Source of the DNA: Klebsiella pneumoniae
GTDB lineage: Bacteria; Pseudomonadota; Gammaproteobacteria; Steroidobacterales; Steroidobacteraceae
Reading direction: 5' to 3'
Assembly: GCA_945873095.1 (NCBI GenBank)
Contig: CAMCBU010000003.1
Location: forward strand, 107,976 to 171,975
DNA: 64,000 bases
In this document: in pieces, positions 52,665 to 62,000 of the stretch
Layout: every line of letters starts with the position of its first letter
Position numbering within the stretch: position 1 is the stretch's first letter
Notes under the pieces: model-generated
Databases searched by the model: none
Told to the model about the DNA's origin: nothing
The model's input: the letters and a program-made list of their open reading frames with translations, nothing else
Program-made: the position numbers and the translations under genes

Positions 52665-53546
52665 ATGCATGAGTCCATGCTCGATTATGCCAAGCGCCGC
52701 TATCTGAAAATCGCCGTCGCACTGTGCGTTGTGTCGATCATCGCGTATGCATGGCATGACCCGCTCTCGCCGCCCAACGGTGGGACTTGGCTCGGCTATA
52801 CGCTCGGCGGCATCGGTGCTGCGCTCATTCTTTGGTTGACTGCGCTCGGTGTGCGCAAGCGCAGTTATTCGTCCTCGCTCGGCACGCTGCGCGGTTGGAC
52901 GAGCGCCCACATCTACTTGGGATTGGCACTCATCGTGGTCGCCACGCTACACACCGGATTCCAGTTCGGCTGGAATCTGCACACGCTCTGCTATGCGTTG
53001 ATGTTGATCGTGATCGTCAGCGGAATTTTCGGTATGGTGGTTTACCTGCGTTATCCGCAGTTGATGTCGAGCAATCGAGCCGGCAGCAAACCGGACGTGC
53101 TACTCGAAGAGATCAACGATCTCGACCAACGCGCCTTGCGCGTTGCCAACGAAATGCCCCGTCGCTTCGGTGATGTACTGCGATCGAACCGCGAGGGCAC
53201 TCGCGTCGGTGGTAGCACACGGGCGATTTTAGGTGGCCTTGATTTGTCGACCCTCAACTTGCCCGCCACCGGCGGTGCACTGCAGCAAGTATCGAATCCG
53301 GAGCAGGCCGCATTGCTCGATTGGCTCGGTGACGAGCTCGCTCGAAGCACCGATGGCGATCTGACGAAACGTATCGGCGATCTTTTGAGCGTGGTCGCTA
53401 CGCGCCGTAATCAGCTACGCCGATTGCGTCGTGATGCCCAGATTCGCGGCTGGCTCGAGATTTGGCTTTATGTCCACGTGCCTGTGACGCTGGCTTTGAT
53501 CGGCACGCTGATCGCGCACGTCGTCAGCGTTTTCCTCTATTGGTGA
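52665..53546 (+). CDS. Di-haem cytochrome-b-like membrane protein
   Basis: The 293-residue inner-membrane protein has helices near 14-31, 44-62, 79-98, 106-127 and 265-291, with a roughly 130-residue soluble domain (about 130-262) between the last two. His pairs 82/96 and 271/285 are each spaced 14 residues apart within helices, the classic spacing for two bis-His b haems stacked across the membrane (as in cytochrome b561/b558 types). It sits 2 bases after the flavo-ferredoxin gene and 4 bases before the multihaem gene, so it probably passes electrons from cytoplasmic ferredoxin to periplasmic c haems. No exact family was recognised. Confidence 0.78.
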   Translation: MHESMLDYAKRRYLKIAVALCVVSIIAYAWHDPLSPPNGGTWLGYTLGGIGAALILWLTALGVRKRSYSSSLGTLRGWTSAHIYLGLALIVVATLHTGFQFGWNLHTLCYALMLIVIVSGIFGMVVYLRYPQLMSSNRAGSKPDVLLEEINDLDQRALRVANEMPRRFGDVLRSNREGTRVGGSTRAILGGLDLSTLNLPATGGALQQVSNPEQAALLDWLGDELARSTDGDLTKRIGDLLSVVATRRNQLRRLRRDAQIRGWLEIWLYVHVPVTLALIGTLIAHVVSVFLYW

Positions 53547-53550
53547 ATCG

Positions 53551-55266
53551 ATGCGTATTCTGATTCGGACACTCGAGATAGGGACGACGGGGGTTGCAGT
53601 CGCCCGGGACCGAGTCGTCGATGCAGACGTGATCGGCTTTGGACGCGCCACCGATCAACATATTCATTGCAACGACCAGCGTATCGGTCTGCAGCACGCT
53701 AAATTCACGCGCGCTGATTCCGGCTTGCTGTTGTCCTGTATCCCGCCTGCGCAGGCAGAGGTCAATGGCCGGCTTTGCCGTGATGCGAGCTTGCGCGTGG
53801 GTGATGAAGTCAATCTCGGGCCCATGCTGATCAAGGTTCTCGAGGCGCCGACGGATTTCGATGCTGCGATCTCGGTTGAGCACGACGCCCGAGAGTCCAA
53901 GGCTGCCGATGACGCGCCGCTACCGACCTTTGCGACGTCTCTGGAGCAAGTGGGCTGGCGCAAGCGGCCGTGGGCGTGGGCCGGCATCACTGTCACCTTG
54001 TTGCTCGGTTTGATCTTGCCTTGGTTTTTCGTTGGTCGTGGCGATGCATCGGTCGCGTGGCTGCGCGCGAGTGCGCTGCCGAGCGACATGCAGTGGACAT
54101 CCGGGCCACTGCATTCAGCGCACGGTAACCTCGAGGTCGAGTGCGAAGCCTGTCACGCGCAGCCTTTCCGCCGAGTACGCAATGAGCAGTGTCTCGATTG
54201 CCACGCGAGCACGTTGCATCAGCATGTACCCGCCGACCATCCGGCTGCAGCGGACATGACGGCAGATCGCTGCACGACGTGTCACGTCGAGCATGATGAG
54301 CCATCCAATCTCGTTCAACTCGACACGCGAATCTGTACCGATTGTCATGCTGAGCCGCAGGACCATGGCGCAGGTCCAAAAGCGCTGCCGGTCACGGATT
54401 TTGTCGCGCAACATCCGGACTTTCAGGTCAGTCTGTTGACGGCGCCGGACTGGAAGGTGACACGAGGCCGGCTCGGCGAATCGGCGCTCGTTGAAAAATC
54501 CAATCTCGAGTTCACGCACGCGGCGCACCTCGATCCGAAGGGCATCAAAGCCCCGCAGGGTGAAGTGGTCATGGACTGCGCGGATTGCCACACCCCGAGT
54601 GAGAGCGGGACGAGTTTCAAACCGATCGACATGGAGCAGCATTGTGGCTCTTGTCATACCTTGGGTTTCGATCCGGCAGAACCGCAGCGTAAGGTGCCGC
54701 ACGGCGAGCCGGAGCTCGTCATGCAGACGCTCGTCGATCACTACAGCCGTCGCTTCCTCGGCGGATACAGCGATGCTTTCGCGCCCGCTGACGGAGTCAC
54801 GCCGCCTGGCGCTTCTTTGAGCGCAGCCGCACGCGCTCGCGTGCTCGGGACCGCAAAGCAGCGTGCGAATCAAGTCGCCGCCGATATCTTTGAGCGGCGT
54901 GTTTGCGCAGATTGTCACACTGTCACTCGCGAAGGCACGAGCAACGAGCCGGTGTGGAAAGTCGCGCCGGTGAAGCTGACGCAGACATTCATGCCGAAGG
55001 CGCACTTCGACCATGCGGCACATGCGACGGGCGAGGCGAGCTGCGAGACTTGTCACGCCGCTGCGGAGTCGAAGGTCGCTACCGATGTTTTGATGCCGCA
55101 GATTGCGGTGTGCCGCGATTGTCACGGCGGCGAGACCGGAACCGAGGGTGGGCTGGCACGTATCGCCAGTCCGTGCGCCTCGTGTCATGTCTATCACGAT
55201 GAGCAAGAGCCGTTGTGGGTCCCTGTGATGAAGAAAGTGATTCAACAGGCGGCGGTACGCGAATGA
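53551..55266 (+). CDS. FHA domain-TM-decahaem c-type cytochrome fusion
   Basis: The 571-residue protein joins three parts. Residues 1-105 form an FHA-like domain (IGFGRATDQHIH, IGLQHAKF, EVNGRLC). One membrane helix lies at 142-161, preceded by Lys-Arg, so the FHA part is cytoplasmic. The periplasmic part (about 165-571) holds ten CxxCH haem-binding motifs (CEACH, CLDCH, CTTCH, CTDCH, CADCH, CGSCH, CADCH, CETCH, CRDCH, CASCH). A phosphothreonine-binding module on a multihaem electron carrier is unusual and could link phosphorylation to electron transfer. It ends in an ATGA overlap with the next gene. Confidence 0.9.
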   Translation: MRILIRTLEIGTTGVAVARDRVVDADVIGFGRATDQHIHCNDQRIGLQHAKFTRADSGLLLSCIPPAQAEVNGRLCRDASLRVGDEVNLGPMLIKVLEAPTDFDAAISVEHDARESKAADDAPLPTFATSLEQVGWRKRPWAWAGITVTLLLGLILPWFFVGRGDASVAWLRASALPSDMQWTSGPLHSAHGNLEVECEACHAQPFRRVRNEQCLDCHASTLHQHVPADHPAAADMTADRCTTCHVEHDEPSNLVQLDTRICTDCHAEPQDHGAGPKALPVTDFVAQHPDFQVSLLTAPDWKVTRGRLGESALVEKSNLEFTHAAHLDPKGIKAPQGEVVMDCADCHTPSESGTSFKPIDMEQHCGSCHTLGFDPAEPQRKVPHGEPELVMQTLVDHYSRRFLGGYSDAFAPADGVTPPGASLSAAARARVLGTAKQRANQVAADIFERRVCADCHTVTREGTSNEPVWKVAPVKLTQTFMPKAHFDHAAHATGEASCETCHAAAESKVATDVLMPQIAVCRDCHGGETGTEGGLARIASPCASCHVYHDEQEPLWVPVMKKVIQQAAVRE

Positions 55267-57260
55267 GACGGCTTTGGTTGACGGCGCTATGCGCCGCCCT
55301 CGTGACCGCATGTGGCGGTGGTGGTTCGGATTCATCCACCTCTAGTGTCAATGGTGGCGCCGCAACGGCGGCTGGTGCACTCGCGTGTGATGGCAGCTGT
55401 GCGAATGCCGGCACTTTTCTCTCTCCGGGCGATATTGAAGGGGTGATCGCGCGTGGTGTGGCCGAAGCGCAGGCGCGGGGCGTCAAGGCAACCATCGCGG
55501 TGGTTGATCGGGTCGGTAACGTGCTCGCGGTGTTTCGTATGTCGGGCGCACTCGAGAACGTCACCATGCGAACGGGTGACGTCTCTGCCTCCGCGCTGAG
55601 CGGCGGACTCGAGAATGTCGAAGTGATTCCCGCGACGATGGCCGCCATCGCCAAGGCGGTGACAGGCGCGTATCTCTCGAGCGAAGGCAACGCTTTCAGC
55701 ACCCGAACCGCGAGCCAAATCATCCAGTCGCACTTCAATCCCGGCGAGCTGTTGACGCCGGGCGGGCCATTGTTTGGCGTGCAATTCAGTCAGCTGCCTT
55801 GTTCCGATGTGTCGGCTCGGTTCACCCCCACCGAGGGCGACATCGGTCCGAAGCGCTCTCCGCTCGGGCTCGCCGGCGATCCCGGTGGTTTTCCGCTCTA
55901 TCGATCCGGCACGCCCGTTGGCGGTGTCGGTGTTGTCGTCGATCCGGTTTACGGCATCGATCGCAACATCCTCGATGTCGACAGCGATACCGATGAGGCG
56001 GTCGCCTTAGCGGCGGCCGGTTCGTTATCTGCTCCAGAAGATCGTCGCGCAGATCGCATCACGGCTGATGGCAAAACCTTGCGCTTCAGTGATGTTCGAT
56101 CCGAGGAGCTGCGATCTCGAATCGATTCGCCGCCGGCGTTCGCATCCTTGGTGGGCAGTGCGGGACAGTTGGTGGCCGTACCGGGTTACAACGACGCACC
56201 GATTCGTGCGGGAACCGCTTTCGGACAGGCACGCTCGGGCATTCGCGCGGATAGTCAGGACTACGCCGGTCTCGATGCCTTCGTATTGGTCGATGCGGCC
56301 GGCAACGAGCGTTATCGTCCGCGACCGGGTACCGATGGCGCCGCGGCGCTGACGGCAGCCGAGGTTCGATCCATCCTCTCGAGCGCCCTCCGTGTCGCCA
56401 ACCGAAGTCGCGCTCAGATCCGTCGTCCTCTCGATACGCCTGCGCGGGTGTCGATGACGGTGGTCGATTCGCAAGGAGAGATCTTGGGTCTGGTCCGTAC
56501 GCGCGATGCGCCGGTGTTCGGCATCGATGTCGCCGTTCAAAAAGCGCGCGGCGCTGCATTTTTATCCTCACGCACCGCCGCCGAACGCTTGTCGGCTTTA
56601 CCGCCCGCGGTCTACCTAGATCGAGTTTTGGTGCGACTGCGCGAAGAGTCGCCGGCTCAATATGTTGCAACCATGCGGGTTTTCCTTGGGCTTCCGAACG
56701 CCTTGGCAGATGGGGCGACGGCATTCTCGGCGCGCGCGATTGGCAATCTCGCGCGTCCGAACTACCCCGATGGTGTTGATGGCAATCCATTCGGGCCGCT
56801 GTCGCGTGCGCCGGGTCAGTGGAGCCCGCTCAACACCGGATTGCAGATGGATATCGTGCATAACGCCGTCATTCAGCACGTCGCGTTTGTTCGCGGTCTG
56901 ACGCCCGATACGCCGCGTAACTGTAGTGGTGTCAGCGGATTCGACCGCGGCTTCACCGTAAACGGAGCCGTGCGAGGTTTGGCAAATGGCATCCAGATTT
57001 TCCCGGGTGCCGTTCCGATTTATCGCGGTGATCAACTGATCGGAGCGATCGGCGTCTCGGGTGACGGCATTGATCAGGACGATATGGTCGCGTTCCTCGG
57101 TGTTGCTCGCGCGGGTTTGACGGGTGCTGCGCCGCAGAACGCGCCGGCCAGTCGTCGATCCGATCAGTTGGTGCCAAGCGGCGCACGCTTGCGGTATGTC
57201 AGTTGTCCGCAAGCGCCGTTCCTCGATTCCAACGAACAGGAGCCTTGCAGTGGTCTTTGA
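55263..57260 (+). CDS. Lipoprotein with GlcG/HbpS-like domains
   Basis: The 665-residue protein starts at the ATG at 55263 (four-base overlap). A type II signal peptide ends VTAC (Cys17), followed by a Gly/Ser-rich linker. Two GlcG/HbpS-type domains are seen: the first around ILSPGDIEGVIARG-like helix and TIAVVDRVGNVLAVFRM, the second around LTAAEVRSILSSALRVANR and SMTVVDSQGEILGLVRT. HbpS proteins bind haem or sense redox in the envelope. Here they sit among multihaem genes, so haem handling or redox sensing is likely. A roughly 10-base overlap with the barrel gene completes the operon coupling. Confidence 0.82.
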   Translation: MRRLWLTALCAALVTACGGGGSDSSTSSVNGGAATAAGALACDGSCANAGTFLSPGDIEGVIARGVAEAQARGVKATIAVVDRVGNVLAVFRMSGALENVTMRTGDVSASALSGGLENVEVIPATMAAIAKAVTGAYLSSEGNAFSTRTASQIIQSHFNPGELLTPGGPLFGVQFSQLPCSDVSARFTPTEGDIGPKRSPLGLAGDPGGFPLYRSGTPVGGVGVVVDPVYGIDRNILDVDSDTDEAVALAAAGSLSAPEDRRADRITADGKTLRFSDVRSEELRSRIDSPPAFASLVGSAGQLVAVPGYNDAPIRAGTAFGQARSGIRADSQDYAGLDAFVLVDAAGNERYRPRPGTDGAAALTAAEVRSILSSALRVANRSRAQIRRPLDTPARVSMTVVDSQGEILGLVRTRDAPVFGIDVAVQKARGAAFLSSRTAAERLSALPPAVYLDRVLVRLREESPAQYVATMRVFLGLPNALADGATAFSARAIGNLARPNYPDGVDGNPFGPLSRAPGQWSPLNTGLQMDIVHNAVIQHVAFVRGLTPDTPRNCSGVSGFDRGFTVNGAVRGLANGIQIFPGAVPIYRGDQLIGAIGVSGDGIDQDDMVAFLGVARAGLTGAAPQNAPASRRSDQLVPSGARLRYVSCPQAPFLDSNEQEPCSGL

Positions 57261-59019
57261 TCGCCCCTGGTTACCTGCCCTGCTCGGCTGCACTCTCATG
57301 GGATCGGCGCTGGCGAACGAGCCTTGCCCGCCCTCGCAGCCGACCGAGTCGGGTCGGCGCAGCGCAACTGTGCCGGTCATCCCGTATGAACCCGAGCCGT
57401 GTGATCCAACGAAAATCTCGCCAGCTCCGATGGAAGACATGGGTTCGCTGCAAGGTTTCCCCGATCGCTGGCGCATCGTCGAAGCCATCGGCATCAAAGA
57501 AAATTTGCTCGATCCCTATCATGGCCATAACCGACTGAAGGGTGATCGGCCGATGTTCGGCGAGGACTGGTATCTCGCCTTCATCGGGATTTCGGATACC
57601 GTCTTCGAACCGCGTTCGTTCCCTCTGCCGGTCGGCGGACCGGTCTCGGCAAGACCCGGCTCGCTCAACACTTTCGGCAGTCCGAAGACCGAGATCTGGG
57701 CGCAGACCTTCGCGCTCGAAACCGTGCTCTATCAGGGCAACACCACCTTCAAGCCGCCCGATTGGGAATTTCGCTTCACGCCCGCTTTCAATGTCACCCG
57801 AGTCTCAGCGGATGAGCGCGGTTTGTTACGCGCGCCCGCCGATGCATCGAAGGTGCGCTACGACTCGGCAGTCGGTTTGCAGGCTGCTTTCGTTGATCGT
57901 CATTTGCGCAACGTATCGCCGAATTTCGATTTCGACAGCGTGCGTGTCGGCATACAACCGTTCACATCGGATTTCCGTGGCTTCTTGCTCAACGATGCGA
58001 TGTTCGGAGCGCGTCTTTTCGGCATTCGCTCGAACAACCGCTATCAATACAACCTTGCGTGGTTTCGCCGCCTCGACAAGGACACGAACAGCGGATTGAA
58101 CGACGTGTTCTCGCGCGGCTTGGCCTCGTTCCGCGACGACGATGTTTTCGCCGCCAATTTGTATGTACAAGATTGGCCGACACTCGGGTTCTTCACGCAG
58201 GGAACCGTTATCCACAATCGCAACCGCGAAGGCGGACAGATCCAGTACGACGATAACGGCATCATCCAACGCCCGGTGTCGCTCGGTGTCGAACGCTCGG
58301 GTGACTACGACGTGACCTATTTGGGCCTCTCTGGCGATGGGCACATCGGCGGTCTGAATCTCACCACGTCGGCCTATTACGCGATCGGCGATGCTGAGCG
58401 AGGCACGTTCGTCGATCGACCGCAGCAAATCCGCGCCGGATTTTTCGCCGCGGAGTTGTCGAAGGATTTCTCTTGGATCCGCGCACGGGCCTCGCTGGCC
58501 TGGGGCTCTGCCGACTCCGATCCCTTCGACGGACGAGGCGAGGGATTCGATGCGATCTTCGAAAATCCGTTGTTCGCGGGCTCGGATACCAGCTTCTGGA
58601 TACGCGAGCCAGTTCCCTTGATCGGTGGTGGACGTGTCACCCTGTCCGGGCGTAATGGGTTGCTCAATTCGCTTCGATCGTCCAAAGAATTCGGCCAATC
58701 GAACTTCGCCAATCCCGGTCTGAAGTTGATCGGTGTCGGTGCGGACTTCGATCTGACCCCGACGCTCCGGGTGAGCACCAACGTCAACTGGTTGCAGTTC
58801 GTCGATACCGAGACGTTGCGTGTAGCGCGCGCCCAAGGTGATATCGACAAAGACATCGGCTTGGACGCATCAATCGCCGTGATCTGGCGCCCGCTTGCGA
58901 TCCAGAACGTGGTGGGGCGGCTGTCCGTGGCCACGTTGGTACCCGGCGAGGGCTACCGAGACCTCTTCGAAGACGACATGGCCTACGCCGTGCTCGGCAA
59001 CCTCGTACTCACCTACTGA
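57250..59019 (+). CDS. Outer-membrane beta-barrel protein of the cytochrome operon
   Basis: The 589-residue protein starts at a GTG at 57250, with AGGAG (57238-57242) 7 bases upstream; earlier in-frame codons overlap the lipoprotein gene. A Sec signal (PWLPALLGCTLMGSALA) is followed by alternating strands with aromatic girdle residues and ends in a C-terminal Tyr (NLVLTY), both typical of BAM-assembled barrels. The pattern is porin-like, with long loops. Between a periplasmic decahaem gene and another decahaem gene it could act as the barrel of a porin-cytochrome conduit, although I see no similarity to MtrB/PioB. Family not assigned. Confidence 0.78.
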   Translation: MVFDRPWLPALLGCTLMGSALANEPCPPSQPTESGRRSATVPVIPYEPEPCDPTKISPAPMEDMGSLQGFPDRWRIVEAIGIKENLLDPYHGHNRLKGDRPMFGEDWYLAFIGISDTVFEPRSFPLPVGGPVSARPGSLNTFGSPKTEIWAQTFALETVLYQGNTTFKPPDWEFRFTPAFNVTRVSADERGLLRAPADASKVRYDSAVGLQAAFVDRHLRNVSPNFDFDSVRVGIQPFTSDFRGFLLNDAMFGARLFGIRSNNRYQYNLAWFRRLDKDTNSGLNDVFSRGLASFRDDDVFAANLYVQDWPTLGFFTQGTVIHNRNREGGQIQYDDNGIIQRPVSLGVERSGDYDVTYLGLSGDGHIGGLNLTTSAYYAIGDAERGTFVDRPQQIRAGFFAAELSKDFSWIRARASLAWGSADSDPFDGRGEGFDAIFENPLFAGSDTSFWIREPVPLIGGGRVTLSGRNGLLNSLRSSKEFGQSNFANPGLKLIGVGADFDLTPTLRVSTNVNWLQFVDTETLRVARAQGDIDKDIGLDASIAVIWRPLAIQNVVGRLSVATLVPGEGYRDLFEDDMAYAVLGNLVLTY

Positions 59020-59030
59020 TTACCGCATTC

Positions 59031-62000
59031 ATGAAAAAGCTCGTTGCCGCCATTTTCACGCTATCCGGGCTCATGCTTCTGCCCGGGTCTGTCGATATCG
59101 CGACCTCCGCCGAGGGCCTCAAAGCCGTCGCGCGGGTGTATGTTGCGGCGCCGCCGGCTCCTGCCAAGCAGACGCAGGACGACGCTGCGGCAAAAAGTGT
59201 CGGCTGTAACGACTGCCACACCAAAACCGATCAGCCGACGATGCACGCCAATCCCGGTGTCGTACTGGGCTGCACCGATTGCCACGGTGGCTCGGCGAAT
59301 GTGCGTTGGATCGGCGCCAACGACCGTGACACTCAGCATTCGGACCAGAAGTACGCCGAAGCACGTGATGCGGCGCACGTATTGCCAAAATATCCATCAG
59401 CATGGCATTTCCCATCGAGTGCCAACCCTGAGCGCACCTATGCGCTCTTGAACAAGGAGGCGAACGAGTTCATTCGTTTCGTGAACCCGGGCGATTATCG
59501 CGCCGCTGACGCGGCCTGCGGAGCATGTCACTCGCGTACTCTTCACGATGCCAAGCGTAGCTTGATGGCAACCGCCACGATGTTCTGGGGTGGCGCTGCC
59601 TACAACAACGGTTTGCTCCCCTTCAAAAACTACATTCTGGGCGAGAGCTACACCAAAGAAGGTGTGGCTGCGATTTTGGAAGGCGCCAAGACGACTGGCG
59701 AGCAGCGCGAGAAACACGAGCTCGTCGAGCGTGTTTATCCCTTGCCGCGTTGGGAGAATCTGCCGCCGGCCGATATCTTCCGCGCCTTCGAGCGCGGCGG
59801 CCGAAATATCACCAATCTTTTCCCTGAGACCGGTATCCCGAATTCTTTGGGGCAGATTCAGCGCCTCGAAGAGCCAGGTCGACCGGACTTCAAGCAATCA
59901 AACCGGGGTCCTGGCACCGGTGGTCGTATCGCTGTGCCGGTGCTCAACATCCACAAGACGCGTTTGAATGACCCTTTGATGTGGTTCATGGGAACCAACG
60001 ACAATCCGGGCGATTTCCGCTCGTCGGGTTGCACCAGTTGCCATGTGGTTTATGCGAATGATCGTGACCCGCGGCACTCTGGCCCATACGCGCAGTTTGG
60101 GCACGATGGCAAAACACAGACCTTGGACCCCACGATACCCAAAGATCGTAGCGGGCATCCATTGACGCACGCGTTCACACGATCCATTCCGACGAGTCAG
60201 TGCATGATTTGTCACATGCACCAGCCGAACATGTTCATCAACTCGTTCCTCGGCTACACCATGTGGGACTACGAGTCGGATGCCCAACACATGTGGCCCG
60301 AAGAACAGCAGTTCCCGACGCCCGAGCGAATTCGCCAGGTGCTCGATCGCAACCCGGAAGGTGCCGCTCCGCGCGGCAAGTGGGGCGATCTCGAGTTCCT
60401 CAAGGGTGTCAGCGAACTCAACCCGAAGTTGAAGGACACCCAGTTCGCCGACTATCACGGTCACGGCTGGAATTTCCGCGCGATCCACAAGCGTGATCGT
60501 GAGGGCAATTTGCTCGACGCAGACGGCGATATCATCGCCAACGACGATCCGCAAAAGTGGAAGAAGACGGTACAGATGTCGTCGATCCATGTGGATGTCG
60601 GCATGCATTGTGTCGATTGTCATTTTGCGCAGGATTCACACGGCAACGGTTACCTGCACGGGTCTGTTGCCGCTGCAGTCGAAATCGACTGCAAAGATTG
60701 TCATGGCACCACCGCTGCGGTCGCCAATCTGCGCACCTCGGGCCCTGCGGCACCGACATCAGGTACCAAGCTGGGTCTCATCCGAAACCCGGATGGCAAG
60801 CTCCGCTTCGAGTGGCGTGGGGACACGCTCATTCAGCGTTCGGCCGTGACACCCGGGCTCGAGTGGGAAGTCTCGCAGGTGAAGGACACCGTGACGCCGG
60901 GTAACGCGCACTACAACGCGAAGGCGGCTCGTGCCAAGACGATGGCCAAAGATGCCAAGAGCCAAAATTTCGGTCCGGATATTCCTTGGGAGATGCTCGC
61001 TCACAACGACGACAAGATGGAGTGCTACACCTGCCATACGCCGTGGACTACGAGCTGCGGTGGCTGCCATCTGCCGATCGAAGCGAACGCAAAAACAGAC
61101 CGCCATCGCTATGAGGGTGGTGAGACACGCAATTTCGCCACGTACAACCCGCAGGTGCTGCGCGAAGATATCTTCATGCTGGGTTGGCGTGGGCCGAGCG
61201 AGGGCGGCAAGATGGCGCCCGTACGCTCGTCGTCAGCGCTCGTGCTCTCGTCAACGAACTCCAACCGCGAGCGCATTTATATCCAGCAGCCGCCGATTGC
61301 CGCGTCGGGCTACAGCTCGCAGGCAATGAATCCGCACTATCCACATACCGAGCGCAAGACCGAAACCAAAACTTGCAGTGATTGTCATCTCGCCAAAGAA
61401 GGCGACAACAACGCCATCATCGCGCAAACGCTCGGCTACGGAACCCAGTTCATCAACTTCGCCGGGCTCAATGCTTGGATCGGCACCGAGAAGGGCGTGA
61501 CCGCTGTTGAAGTGACGGAATGGGATGAACCGCAGGCGGTTATCGGCAGCTATCTGCATCGCTACGCCTATCCGAAGTGGTACGCCGAGCACTCGAACCG
61601 CGATCGCGAACTGCAACGAATCAGCTCGTTACCCGGCGACGTCACGGGCTGCGTGCAAATGCGGGGCGAGTATGTGTTCTCCGCCGAGGGCAAGCGCGGC
61701 ATGCGCGTGCTGGATTCGGCAAGCATCGCCAACAAGGGGATCAGCCAAAAGTTGATCAGTGCGCCGTTCTCGCCACTTGGGCACAACACTCAGGTCAAGA
61801 CGACAAATGCCACTTGTGTGGCACTGGCGACGACACAGCCGGTACACCCGCCACGCAACGAGGGTGATCTCATGCGCAAGGCGAACCAGGAGCAGCCGTT
61901 CCTGCCGATCTACAACTTTGCCGTGATCACCGATTCAGTCGAGGGGCTCGTATTGGTCGATATCAATACGCTTGCGGACGGCGAGTTTAGAAACAACTTC

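Noticed and set aside
54115..55335. Long antisense open frame over the FHA-decahaem gene
   Set aside because: Periodic CxxCH codons on the sense strand explain the open antisense frame; no start signal or domain is seen.
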